8,283 nucleotides of DNA, taken from assembly GCA_024639925.1 (NCBI GenBank), contig JAHEGA010000029.1, positions 1-8,283 on the forward strand. Direction: 5' to 3'. The first letter of the stretch is position 1; each line of letters starts with the position of its first letter. The notes below the pieces were generated by a model. It made no database searches and was not told the origin of the DNA. It saw only the letters and a list, made by a program, of their open reading frames with translations. Shown here piece after piece: positions 1-7,040 of the stretch. This DNA comes from Microbacteriaceae bacterium. GTDB lineage: Bacteria > Actinomycetota > Actinomycetes > Actinomycetales > Microbacteriaceae. The position numbers were made by a program, and so were the translations under genes.

Positions 1-823
1 CCCACTCCAGTTCATCGGCGAGACGCTTGGCAAGCTTCTGGTCTTTTTTGCCTTGCACCTGGAGGCGCTCGCCCTTTTTCTCGAGGTACGTCGAGTAGTT
101 ACCTTCGTAGGGGTAGAGACGTCCACGGTCGACCTCGGCAATCCACTCCGCGACGTGGTCAAGGAAATACCGGTCGTGGGTGATGGCAATAACAGCGCCA
201 GGGTATTTGGCAAGGTGTTGCTCAAGCCAGAGCACACTCTCGGCGTCCAGGTGGTTGGTGGGCTCATCCAGCAGCAGTAGGTCAGGCTTCTCAAGCAGCA
301 ATTTACACAGCGCCACGCGACGCTTCTCCCCACCCGAAAGATGAGTGATGCTGGCGTCGGAGGGCGGGCACCGAAGTGCATCCATGGCCTGCTCGAGCTG
401 GGAATCAAGGTCCCAGGCATCGGCAGCATCGATAGCTTCCTGCAGGGTGCCCATTTCCGCCAACAGGGTGTCAAAGTCAGCATCGGGATCCGACATCGCG
501 GCAGAAATTTCGTTGAAGCGCTGAATCTTGCCGTGAATCTCACGGACTCCATCACGGACGTTTTCCAATACTGTCTTGGTTTCGTCTAGCTCGGGTTCCT
601 GCATGAGGATGCCGACGCTATAGCCGGGAGAAAGAGTTGCCTCGCCATTGCTCGGCGTATCGAGGCCGGCCATGATCTTGAGAATCGTCGATTTTCCCGC
701 CCCATTGGGGCCCACCATGCCGATTTTTGCCCCGGGGAAAAACGACATGGTGACATCGTCAAGAATGAGCTTTTCGCCGACCGCTTTGCGGGCGCGAACC
801 ATTGTGTAGATAAATTCAGCCAT
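1..823 (-). CDS. ettA: Energy-dependent translational throttle protein EttA, ABC-F family (N-terminal half, partial)
   Basis: The 274 visible codons give the first ABC domain of an ABC-F ATPase, beginning MAEFIYTMVRARKAVGEK. Walker A is GPNGAGKST at residues 38-46, the signature LSGGEKRR is at 162-169, and Walker B LLLLDEPTNHLD is at 182-193 with the switch histidine in THDRYF at 215-220. Residues about 88-145 form the helical arm insertion typical of EttA, and the inter-domain linker begins around 240. Family members are about 555 residues, so roughly half is cut off by the window edge. EttA has no membrane domain; in E. coli it binds the ribosomal E site and gates the first elongation step according to ATP/ADP level. 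The ATG is preceded by AGGAAG at a suitable distance. It lies downstream of the ssb-like gene on the same strand, as in mycobacteria, but a hairpin separates them, so at least partly independent transcription is likely. Confidence 0.96.
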   Translation of the reverse strand, partial: MAEFIYTMVRARKAVGEKLILDDVTMSFFPGAKIGMVGPNGAGKSTILKIMAGLDTPSNGEATLSPGYSVGILMQEPELDETKTVLENVRDGVREIHGKIQRFNEISAAMSDPDADFDTLLAEMGTLQEAIDAADAWDLDSQLEQAMDALRCPPSDASITHLSGGEKRRVALCKLLLEKPDLLLLDEPTNHLDAESVLWLEQHLAKYPGAVIAITHDRYFLDHVAEWIAEVDRGRLYPYEGNYSTYLEKKGERLQVQGKKDQKLAKRLADELEW

Positions 824-857
824 AGCTTCCTAGTTTAGGCGCTGGCAGAAAACACAT

Positions 858-898
858 CGCCCGGGACCGCGGACAACGCGCTCGCCGTGTCCCGGGCG
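858..898 (-). terminator. Probable intrinsic terminator or attenuator after the ssb-like gene
   Basis: A perfect 10-bp inverted repeat, CGCCCGGGAC (858-867) and GTCCCGGGCG (889-898), encloses a 21-base loop that can itself pair through CGCG at 868-871 and 877-880. Read on the minus strand, it starts 7 bases after the ssb-like stop codon and is followed by ATGTGTTTTCTG, a short T-rich run. That polarity fits termination of ssb transcription before ettA. The T tract is imperfect, so partial read-through into ettA is plausible. Confidence 0.7.
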
Positions 899-905
899 TC
901 ATGCG

Positions 906-1310
906 CTAGAGAGCGGCGTCGTCCTCGTCTTCGGAAAGCTCACTCGAGGACTTGTGCGCGGCTTTTTCGTAACTGGTGGTTCCCCACAGCAGGTCATGCC
1001 CGAGGGAATCGGCCTCGACCTCGATCGACGTTCCCGTCTTATCCTCCGTGGTCCAGTCTCGAACCTTCACTCGTCCAGCGGTTACCACGCGGTCGCCCTT
1101 GTTCAGCGAGCGGGAGGCATTGATCGCCAGCTCACGAAAAGCCGTCACGGTGTACCAATTGGTTTCGCCGTCTGACCATTGCTGCGAAGCGCGGTCATAG
1201 CGTCGCTGCTGGGATGCCAATCGAAAACTGGTGATCGCCAGCCCCTCAGTGGTGACGAGGTGACGCGGTGTGGTGGCAACCAAGCCCGTCAGTGTCAGAT
1301 GGTCGGTCAT
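906..1310 (-). CDS. ssb: Single-stranded DNA-binding protein, short actinobacterial SsbB-type paralogue
   Basis: A 134-residue protein with an N-terminal OB fold (about residues 4-106). Visible SSB-type features are the opening LTLTGLVATTPRHLVTTEG, the FRLAS strand (29-33), the conserved NWYTVTAFRELA segment (51-62) and the NKGDRVVTAGRVKVRDW strand pair (70-86). The tail is short and acidic (SELSEDEDDAAL) and lacks the IPF-type tip that housekeeping SSBs use to recruit partner proteins, so this is better read as the second, SsbB-like actinobacterial SSB than the replicative one. The start ATG at 1310 was chosen because GGGAAGGA lies just upstream and the fold begins there; the frame stays open further upstream but that part has no SSB similarity. 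The neighbouring ettA matches the Rv2478c-Rv2477c pairing in M. tuberculosis. Confidence 0.9.
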   Translation of the reverse strand: MTDHLTLTGLVATTPRHLVTTEGLAITSFRLASQQRRYDRASQQWSDGETNWYTVTAFRELAINASRSLNKGDRVVTAGRVKVRDWTTEDKTGTSIEVEADSLGHDLLWGTTSYEKAAHKSSSELSEDEDDAAL

Positions 1311-1348
1311 GATGTATTCCTTCCCTACCCGGGCAACAAAGAATGGTG

Positions 1349-1401
1349 CGTCACACGCCCGGTGTCCTGTGTGACGTAGCGCCACTGTGCCGGGCGGCAC
1401 A
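1349..1401. repeat. Two adjacent inverted repeats in the ssb-msrA gap
   Basis: The 154-base gap between msrA and the ssb-like gene contains two dyads: CGTCACAC (1349-1356) with GTGTGACG (1369-1376), and TGTGCC (1386-1391) with GGCACA (1396-1401). They lie about 40-90 bases upstream of the ssb start on the minus strand. They could be an operator or 5' leader structure for ssb, or a weak transcription stop for msrA; no strong T run follows either. No confident -35/-10 pair was seen in this gap, so function is open. Confidence 0.4.
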
Positions 1402-1464
1402 CTGCGGCAGAGGGAAATACCGCGGAGGTAGGAGCGAAATCCGAGCGGGACTAGCTGTGGACAG

Positions 1465-1992
1465 TTAAACCGGCAACAGGTAAGGCTGGAAACCTGCTCG
1501 CACCTTCGACACCTTCGGGGCAGCAACCGCCAGACAGTAGCCCTGGTTCGGGTTCTTGGCAAAGAAATCTTGGTGGTAGTCCTCAGCATCGTAGAAACTC
1601 TCCAGCGCCGTGATTTCGGTCACCACACCGCCATCCCACGTTTCTGAGGCGCGAGCGCGCGCCGCTTCAAAAAGAGCTTTTTCTTCTTCGTCCCGGTAGA
1701 ACATCGCTGAACGATATTGGGTTCCCACATCGTTGCCTTGACGATTGAGTTGGCGCGGATCATGCATGGTGAAGAAAGCATCGAGAATCACATCAGACGG
1801 AATGACATCCGGATCGAAGGTCACGGCAACGGCTTCTGCGTGCCCCGTGCGACCGGTGCAGATTTGTTCGTAGGTGGGGTTGGCTCCCTCGCCGCCGGTG
1901 TAGCCCGACACCACCTCGGAGACTCCCCGCAGGACGCGATAGGCCGCGTCAAGACACCAAAAACAGCCGCCCGCCAGCACGTAGGTTTTCAT
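1465..1992 (-). CDS. msrA: Peptide-methionine (S)-S-oxide reductase MsrA
   Basis: A 175-residue, full-length MsrA that reduces the S epimer of methionine sulfoxide in proteins and free methionine. The catalytic motif GGCFWC is at residues 8-13 with Cys10 as the sulfenic-acid-forming cysteine. Further family marks are VVSGYTGG (27-34), the GHAEAV segment (50-55), FFTMHDPRQLNRQGNDVGTQ starting at residue 73, and YHQDFFAKNPNQGYC (139-153). Cys153 is the likely resolving cysteine, after which thioredoxin regenerates the enzyme; Cys13 and Cys45 are additional. It is a stand-alone MsrA, with no MsrB fusion. The ATG at 1992 directly precedes the KTYVLAGGCFW core; only a weak purine-rich AGGG lies upstream. 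It is divergent from the EamA transporter gene and points toward the ssb-like gene. Confidence 0.97.
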   Translation of the reverse strand: MKTYVLAGGCFWCLDAAYRVLRGVSEVVSGYTGGEGANPTYEQICTGRTGHAEAVAVTFDPDVIPSDVILDAFFTMHDPRQLNRQGNDVGTQYRSAMFYRDEEEKALFEAARARASETWDGGVVTEITALESFYDAEDYHQDFFAKNPNQGYCLAVAAPKVSKVRAGFQPYLLPV

Positions 1993-2131
1993 GATTTGAC
2001 CCTAGACGAGGAGCCTGAGAAACACAGCGTCGGAGTCTCTCCCGAAAGGCGCTTTTGCACCCCTTTACCCCCTACGCTTGTCGTGTGCCAGCACCCTCAG
2101 CGCCCCGAATTCTCGTTGGGTCCACCTCCTA
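1993..2131. promoter_or_regulatory. Divergent promoter region between msrA and the EamA transporter gene
   Basis: This non-coding stretch separates two divergent genes, so it must hold promoters for both. A TACGCT hexamer at 2073-2078 resembles an actinobacterial -10 box (TANNNT) facing the transporter gene, which would give a short leader to the GTG at 2132. No convincing -35 partner at normal spacing was found, nor any strong palindrome. Its right-hand part may be coding if the TTG at 2078 is the real transporter start. Confidence 0.35.
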
Positions 2132-3115
2132 GTGGGCTACTTCTACGCCCTTCTCGCGGCGGCATTATTCGGAGCAAACGGGTCGGTCAGCAAGGTCGTG
2201 ATCGAATCAGGCTTTACCGCTTTGCAACTCACACAAATGCGAGTCCTCGGGGCAGCAGTCGTGTCGGGGCTTGTCCTGCTGGCGCTCGATCGGCGCTCAT
2301 TCCGGGTGCCCATCCGGCAATGGCCCGTCATTGTGGTCCTCGGGGTTGTCGGAGTAGCCATGCTCCAAGCCACGTATGCGTTTGCCATTGCCCTGTTGCC
2401 CGTGGGCATTGCGCTCCTGCTGGAATACCTCGCCGTCCTCATTGTGGCAGTGGTGGCCTTTTTCGTCTTCAAGGAAAAAGTGCACCCACGACTGTGGGTC
2501 GCCATTGGCTTCGTTCTTGTTGGACTTGTGGTGGTGGCAGAAATTTGGGCGAGTAGCCTCAACCCGATTGGCGTGATGTGGGGGCTCGCTGCTGCGGGCT
2601 CTCTGGCCACCTTCTTTCTTGTGGGTGAACGGCAACTGCAAACGATCTCTCCGCTGGCACTCTCGTTTTGGACGATGCTTGTCGCAGCCGTGTTTTGGGC
2701 GCCCTTCTCTGGTTGGTGGACGTTCACCGCAGAAACCTTCACGACGATCGTGCCCTTGACGGGGTCACTGGATGCGTTTGCGCTTCCTCTGTGGACGCTC
2801 GTGCTGTGGAATATGACCCTGGGTTCGTTCGCCCCCTTTCTTCTCTCGTTGAGCGCACTGAAAAGGTTGTCCGCGACAGCGGCCGGAGTGACGGCAACCA
2901 GTGAGATTGCTTTTGCTTTCCTCTTTGCATGGCTTTGGCTCAATGAAGCACTGAGTCTCGCTCAGACACTCGGAGCTTCGATAGTGTTGGCAGGAATTGT
3001 TGTTGCACAAACCGCTCGCTCCAGCGATGTGGTGGTGCAGGGAGACTTGGCCCTAGAAACAGGGCCGATCATTCTCCCCCGGATAGAAGAAGAAACAGAG
3101 GAGTCACCTCGATGA
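2132..3115 (+). CDS. EamA/DMT-superfamily transporter (RhaT-like inner-membrane permease)
   Basis: A 327-residue integral membrane protein with about ten hydrophobic segments in two repeats of five, the two-EamA-domain layout of drug/metabolite transporters. The first repeat opens GYFYALLAAALFGANGSVSK and runs through about residue 135; it includes VGIALLLEYLAVLIVAVVAF and the conserved basic loop FKEKVHPR. The second opens IGVMWGLAAAGSLATFFLVG and ends with AFAFLFAWLWLNEALSLAQT and a final helix near ASIVLAGIVVAQ. A charged hydrophilic tail (about 30 residues, rich in Glu) follows. The substrate cannot be read from sequence; relatives export amino acids, purines or other metabolites. The start is uncertain: GTG 2132 puts the first helix at the N terminus as in homologues, while TTG 2078 would add 18 residues; neither has a clear ribosome binding site. 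Its TGA overlaps the ATG of the next gene. Confidence 0.9.
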   Translation: MGYFYALLAAALFGANGSVSKVVIESGFTALQLTQMRVLGAAVVSGLVLLALDRRSFRVPIRQWPVIVVLGVVGVAMLQATYAFAIALLPVGIALLLEYLAVLIVAVVAFFVFKEKVHPRLWVAIGFVLVGLVVVAEIWASSLNPIGVMWGLAAAGSLATFFLVGERQLQTISPLALSFWTMLVAAVFWAPFSGWWTFTAETFTTIVPLTGSLDAFALPLWTLVLWNMTLGSFAPFLLSLSALKRLSATAAGVTATSEIAFAFLFAWLWLNEALSLAQTLGASIVLAGIVVAQTARSSDVVVQGDLALETGPIILPRIEEETEESPR

Positions 3116-3516
3116 GGAAAGTCTTTCGCCCTGTGGTTGTCGCATCACTGATTGCCGCAATCATTAACCAAGCCATCTAGTTTGTTGCGGTCGGGTTCTT
3201 TTCCATTGACTTCGTTCTCAGTACATCTCCGCCTTCCGATATCCCACTCTGGGCGCCAGCGGTGTTTAGCGTGTTCCAGGGTGTGCTCGGTGGCGTTGTC
3301 CTCGCCTGGATTGCTTCACGGACCAAACGTCCGCGCAATAGCTGGCTGGCCATCAGTCTGGTTGCCTTGGCTTTGAGCTTCACTCCAGGCTTCATCGCCA
3401 CAGCCATGGCACCAGCACTCTGGCTCAACGCCATGCACGTCGTTGCGGGGGCACTGATTATTCCGATGGTGGCTCTTGCGCTGCCTACCGGAGAAAGCTC
3501 GACTACGCCTCGATAA
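3112..3516 (+). pseudogene. Small four-helix membrane protein (DUF6069-like) interrupted by an in-frame TAG
   Basis: An ATG at 3112 overlaps the transporter stop (ATGA) and is preceded by GAGGAG at good spacing, so it is a genuine translation start. The frame reads MRKVFRPVVVASLIAAIINQ then AI, meets TAG at 3178-3180 (codon 23), and then continues open in the same frame from FVAVGFFSIDF to TAA at 3514-3516. With the TAG read through, the product is 134 residues with four hydrophobic helices at about 6-35, 47-65, 77-92 and 99-124; the last includes LNAMHVVAGALIIPMVALAL, which resembles DUF6069 membrane proteins. The TAG falls inside the first helix. The remainder shows no other stop or frameshift, so the lesion is recent, a sequencing error, or recoded; a GTG at 3262 could restart translation but would lose helix 1. 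Function unknown; translational coupling suggests a link to the transporter. Confidence 0.72.
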
Positions 3517-5182
3517 CGACCGGGACGATCATGGGTCGCCGCCGATGTTGCGTGTTGACCCAACGCCCCACTGTGCGGCGCACGACCTGGCCGAAGGCGT
3601 GGGTATCTCTGGTGCCGTTGCGGGCTGCCTCTTCGAGGGCTTTCACCAGTGCTGGGCGAACATCGTCAAACACAGCATCGTCCGGCGCGAAACCACGGGC
3701 ATGGATTTCCGGTCCGACGATGATTTCGCCGGTCTGAGCGTCAATCGCCAGGAATATGGAGATGAAACCCTCCTCAGCAAGGGTTCGACGGTCCTTGAGG
3801 TCGGCATCCGTGATTGTTCCCACGGTGGAACCATCGACGTAAACAAAACCGATGTCCAGCTGGCCTGTGATGGTGGCCACGCCACCGGTCATGTCGACGA
3901 CGGATCCGTTTTCGCCCACCAACGTGGAATCAGCGGGAACACCCGACTCCATGGCGATGTCGGCATTCGCTCGCAGGTGGCGGGCCTCCCCGTGGATGGG
4001 CATCACCTGGGCGGGCTTCACGATGTTGTAGCAGTACAGCAATTCGCCGGCTGCAGCATGGCCCGAGACGTGCACTTTCGCGTTGGCTTTGTGCACGACA
4101 TTCGCACCTAAATCGATCAAGCCGTTGATGACGCGATAGACCGCGTTCTCGTTACCCGGAATCAGGCTGGAGGCGAGAATGACGGTGTCCCCCGGTCCAA
4201 TATCGATGGTGGGGTGCTCGCTATTGGCCATGCGCGAAAGCCCGGCCATCGGTTCTCCCTGCGAGCCCGTCGACATGTACAAAATTTTGTCGTCAGCAAC
4301 ATCGGGTGCTTTTTTCGCATCGATCAGGTATCCCGCGGGAATCTTCAGGTAGCCCAGCTCTTTGGCAATACCCATGTTGCGAACCATGGAGCGCCCGACC
4401 AAAGCAATACGGCGGTCGCTGGCCACAGCGGCATCGATTACCTGCTGAACACGATGGATGTGGGACGCAAAACTGGCCACAATCACACGCCGGGGCGCCC
4501 GATGGATGATTTGGTCGAGGACGGGGCCGATGTCGGCTTCCCTCGGGGTAAAGCCCGGCACATCGGCGTTCGTCGAATCCACCATGAAAAGGTCAACGCC
4601 TTCTTCGCCAAGCCTCGCAAACGCACGGAGATCCGTCAGCCGGCCATCAAGAGGCAACTGGTCCATCTTGAAGTCACCGGTGTGGAGAACGCTCCCCGCT
4701 TCGGTACGGACCATCACGGCAAGCGCATCGGGAATGGAATGGTTGACGGCCACAAATTCCACGTCGAAGGGGCCGAGCTTTTCGCGGTCTCCCTCGCTTA
4801 CTTGCAACGTTAAGGGAGCAATTCTGTGTTCCGTGAGCTTGGCTTCAATGAGCGCGAGAGTGAGCGTTGAGCCAATCAGAGGAATATCGCCGCGCAGCTT
4901 CAACAGGTAGGGGACCGCACCGATGTGATCTTCGTGACCGTGCGTGAGCACGATGGCCACAATGTCATCGAGCCGGTGTCGGATGGGTTCAAAGTCAGGA
5001 AGGATGAGGTCAACGCCTGGCTGCGTCTCCTCGGGGAACAAGACCCCGCAATCAACGACAAGAAGTTTTCCGTCAATCTCGAAGACCGTCATGTTTCGGC
5101 CGATCTCACCGATACCACCGAGCGGAATGATGCGCAGGGTCCCCGAATCGAGGCGTGGTGGTTCGGTCAGCGGCTGGGGCAT
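3503..5182 (-). CDS. rnj: Ribonuclease J
   Basis: A 559-residue enzyme with the metallo-beta-lactamase, beta-CASP and C-terminal domain order of bacterial RNase J, a 5'-3' exonuclease and endonuclease of mRNA decay and rRNA maturation. The N-terminal strand LRIIPLGGIGEIGRNM (16-31) is diagnostic. Metal ligands are HGHEDH at 81-86, His148 in NHSIPDA, Asp170 in HTGDF and His397 in PIHGE. The beta-CASP region includes ASFASHIHR (236-244), STGSQGEP (304-311) and the RNA-binding HVSGHA (371-376). Length matches the family. The ATG lies 6 bases after the dapA stop with no good ribosome binding site, implying translational coupling to dapA. The thyX-dapA-rnj order is the same as in mycobacteria. Its 3' end overlaps the convergent small membrane-protein gene by 14 bases, with no terminator visible. 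Confidence 0.97.
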   Translation of the reverse strand: MPQPLTEPPRLDSGTLRIIPLGGIGEIGRNMTVFEIDGKLLVVDCGVLFPEETQPGVDLILPDFEPIRHRLDDIVAIVLTHGHEDHIGAVPYLLKLRGDIPLIGSTLTLALIEAKLTEHRIAPLTLQVSEGDREKLGPFDVEFVAVNHSIPDALAVMVRTEAGSVLHTGDFKMDQLPLDGRLTDLRAFARLGEEGVDLFMVDSTNADVPGFTPREADIGPVLDQIIHRAPRRVIVASFASHIHRVQQVIDAAVASDRRIALVGRSMVRNMGIAKELGYLKIPAGYLIDAKKAPDVADDKILYMSTGSQGEPMAGLSRMANSEHPTIDIGPGDTVILASSLIPGNENAVYRVINGLIDLGANVVHKANAKVHVSGHAAAGELLYCYNIVKPAQVMPIHGEARHLRANADIAMESGVPADSTLVGENGSVVDMTGGVATITGQLDIGFVYVDGSTVGTITDADLKDRRTLAEEGFISIFLAIDAQTGEIIVGPEIHARGFAPDDAVFDDVRPALVKALEEAARNGTRDTHAFGQVVRRTVGRWVNTQHRRRPMIVPVVIEA

Positions 5183-5188
5183 ACCGGT

Positions 5189-6163
5189 TTAGCGCGTCGT
5201 TCCCGCAACTTTGGGCAACGCTCCACCCGCTGCGGCGTTGCGATCCGGTCGGAAGTTGGAGAAGTCGACACCGGGAACGTCTCGCACGAGGTCCAAATCG
5301 GCCTCGATGACCGCAGCCTCGGACTCTTCGGGGCCGACCAACGGCAACCGAACGCGAGGGGACGAGATTTTTCCCAGACCGTGAAGGATGTACTTCACGG
5401 CAACGGTCCCGGGAACGTGGGTCATGGTGGAACGAACCAGGGGCTCCAGCAGCTGATGCTGAGTGGTTGCCTCGGTGAGCTTGCCAGCGTTCACGGCATC
5501 GACCATGATCCGATACGGCTCCGGGGCAATGTTTGCCGTCACGCCGATCAACCCGGTTCCGCCGATCGCCAGGGTGGGAAGAGCGTTGGCATCATCGCCC
5601 GCGAAATACATCAAGTCGGTCTGATTCATCACCCGTGAGACTTCCGCGAGATCGCCTTTGGCATCTTTCACTGCAACGATGTTGGGGTGTTTGGCTGCGC
5701 GAAGAATCGTGTCGTAGGTAATTTGAATGCCCGAACGACCAGGAATGTCATAGAGGACCATGGGCAGGTCGGTGGCATCAGCGATGAGTCGGAAATGGGT
5801 GAGCACACCGGCCTGGGTCGGTTTGTTGTAATACGGTGTCACGACCATGACCCCGTCAGCGCCCGCTTTTTCGCTGGCTTTGTAGAGCTCAATGGCGTGG
5901 GCGGTTTCGTTCGAACCCCCACCGGTAATGATGCTGGCTCGCCCAGCAGCTACCGATTTTCCAGTCGTGACAAGCTGCAGTTTTTCGGCATCTGTCAGCG
6001 TGCTGGTCTCTCCGGTGGTGCCCGTCACCACGAGACCATCCGCGCCATGGGAAATGAGGGAGTCCATGAGCGACTCGACACCTGGCCAGTCCACTTCACC
6101 CTCAGCGGTCATCGGGGTGACCATCGCCACCAATACCTGGCCGAAGGGATTCTCTGCTACCAC
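5189..6163 (-). CDS. dapA: 4-hydroxy-tetrahydrodipicolinate synthase DapA
   Basis: A 324-residue class I aldolase-fold enzyme that condenses pyruvate with L-aspartate semialdehyde, the committed step to diaminopimelate (cell wall) and lysine. Visible active-site parts, counted from the GTG: VTGTTGET (46-53) with the paired threonines, PYYNKP (110-115), the catalytic tyrosine Tyr138 in LYDIPGRSG (137-145), and Lys166 in NIVAVKDAKGDL (161-172), which forms the pyruvate Schiff base. GDDANALPTLAIGGTGLIGV (189-208) follows. Residues after about 300 form a small Ala/Gly-rich C-terminal extension. The start GTG 6163 was chosen because AENPFGQVLVAMVTPM begins the fold; an in-frame TTG at 6214 would overlap the thyX end and add a non-conserved stretch. 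No clear ribosome binding site is seen, so expression probably depends on thyX read-through 40 bases upstream. Confidence 0.96.
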   Translation of the reverse strand: MVAENPFGQVLVAMVTPMTAEGEVDWPGVESLMDSLISHGADGLVVTGTTGETSTLTDAEKLQLVTTGKSVAAGRASIITGGGSNETAHAIELYKASEKAGADGVMVVTPYYNKPTQAGVLTHFRLIADATDLPMVLYDIPGRSGIQITYDTILRAAKHPNIVAVKDAKGDLAEVSRVMNQTDLMYFAGDDANALPTLAIGGTGLIGVTANIAPEPYRIMVDAVNAGKLTEATTQHQLLEPLVRSTMTHVPGTVAVKYILHGLGKISSPRVRLPLVGPEESEAAVIEADLDLVRDVPGVDFSNFRPDRNAAAGGALPKVAGTTR

Positions 6164-6203
6164 CCCACCAGGGTAGTGCCCGATGTCCGTTGCTGCACCC
6201 CGC

Positions 6204-6935
6204 CTAGGGGGCAACGCGACCGTTGGCGCTGAAGGTTTCCGCGGTGATCGGCATCAGCGGCGCCCACAGGGCCTCCATCTTGTCGGCGACCATTTCGATT
6301 TCTCGCTGGGGGAAGGAAGGAAAGTGAGTGCCCTCGCGCTTGGTTCGCAAGCTCAAGAAGTTCATCAGGCTTCGGGAGTTCATGGTCACATACATGCTGG
6401 AGTACAGAGTGACCGGAAGGACAGCTCTCGCGACCTCGCGCGCCACACCGGCCTCCAACATGCGCTGGTAGCTCTCATACGCGCTGGTACAGACCGCTTT
6501 CACTTCGTCTTGGACCAGTGCCGTTTGTTCGGGGGTGCCGTCTTCAAAATCGTAGGCACCAGGTTTTCCGACCTGGATGAGTTTTCTCTCAGGGCCGGGA
6601 ACATAAAACACGGGGCGCAATTCGCGGTAGCGACCGCTTTCTTCGTTGTACGAGGCAATGCGGTGGCGCATAAATTCTCGGAACACGAAAATTGGCGCCT
6701 GGACGTAATACGTGAGCGAGTTGTGCTCAAACGGCGAACCGTGGCGGTCTCGCATGAGGTAGTTGATCAGACCGCGATCGCGGTCGGTTGCTTCTTGCCC
6801 GGAGGCCGCCGATTCCAGTGTTTGTTCACCCTGGGTGCTGACGCGGGCAGCAAAGAGCACATCAGCGTCACTGGCGCTGTGCCTGACCAGCTCAACGGTG
6901 ACATCGGATCGAAACTCAATGTTCTCGGCGCCCAC
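6204..6935 (-). CDS. thyX: FAD-dependent thymidylate synthase ThyX
   Basis: A 243-residue flavin-dependent thymidylate synthase that makes dTMP from dUMP using methylene-tetrahydrofolate and a reduced flavin, releasing tetrahydrofolate. The ThyX motif RHRxxSxNExSxRY is intact as RHRIASYNEESGRY (90-103). SPFEHNSLTYYVQAPIFVFR (67-86) and the substrate-binding EVARAVLP (167-174) also match. It is the ThyX subtype whose motif is followed by a YVPG segment (111-114), unlike the shorter M. tuberculosis arrangement. Start codon GTG 6935 is supported by AGAGGA about 8 bases upstream. It is the first gene of the thyX-dapA-rnj operon and divergent from the thioredoxin-like gene. Confidence 0.97.
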   Translation of the reverse strand: MGAENIEFRSDVTVELVRHSASDADVLFAARVSTQGEQTLESAASGQEATDRDRGLINYLMRDRHGSPFEHNSLTYYVQAPIFVFREFMRHRIASYNEESGRYRELRPVFYVPGPERKLIQVGKPGAYDFEDGTPEQTALVQDEVKAVCTSAYESYQRMLEAGVAREVARAVLPVTLYSSMYVTMNSRSLMNFLSLRTKREGTHFPSFPQREIEMVADKMEALWAPLMPITAETFSANGRVAP

Positions 6936-7040
6936 CCTGGAATCCTCTCGCTGTGACCCGCAAGCTTACCGAAGGTCCCCTCGTAACCGTTCGTCATATC
7001 CTGGCGTGGTGGTCACCCACAGCCCTAATGTGAGAATCCC
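6936..7040. promoter_or_regulatory. Divergent promoter region between thyX and the thioredoxin-like gene
   Basis: This 105-base gap holds the start signals for both divergent operons. On the minus side, AGAGGA ends a few bases before the thyX GTG. On the plus side, TAATGT (7026-7031) resembles a -10 box and would start transcription within a few bases of the ATG at 7041, that is, near-leaderless, in keeping with the lack of a strong ribosome binding site there. The -35 boxes are not convincing, and no operator-like dyad was found. Confidence 0.4.

Noticed and set aside
829..840. TAAACT on the minus strand just before ettA as a -10 promoter box
   Set aside because: It would place the transcript start at the ATG and so exclude the visible AGGAAG ribosome binding site; no -35 box was found.
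1455..1464. CTGTGGACAG near the msrA stop, resembling a DnaA box or a short palindrome
   Set aside because: It differs from the DnaA consensus at two positions, is a single copy, and no origin genes or box cluster are present.
906..1589. Extended 227-residue version of the ssb-like protein starting at 1589
   Set aside because: The extra N-terminal part runs into msrA and has no SSB similarity; the ATG at 1310 has a good ribosome binding site and begins the fold.
2078..2131. TTG 2078 as the transporter start, adding 18 residues
   Set aside because: There is no ribosome binding site and the extra residues are polar and unlike transporter N termini; kept only as an alternative.
1717..2556. Long open frame of 279 codons on the plus strand, and other long frames antisense to rnj, dapA and thyX
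   Set aside because: They lie over well-supported genes in other frames, have low-complexity Arg/Pro/His-rich translations and no family resemblance; they are typical of GC-rich antisense frames.
5189..6214. Longer DapA starting at TTG 6214
   Set aside because: It would overlap the end of thyX and add a Gly/Pro/Arg-rich stretch not typical of DapA; GTG 6163 starts at the conserved region.
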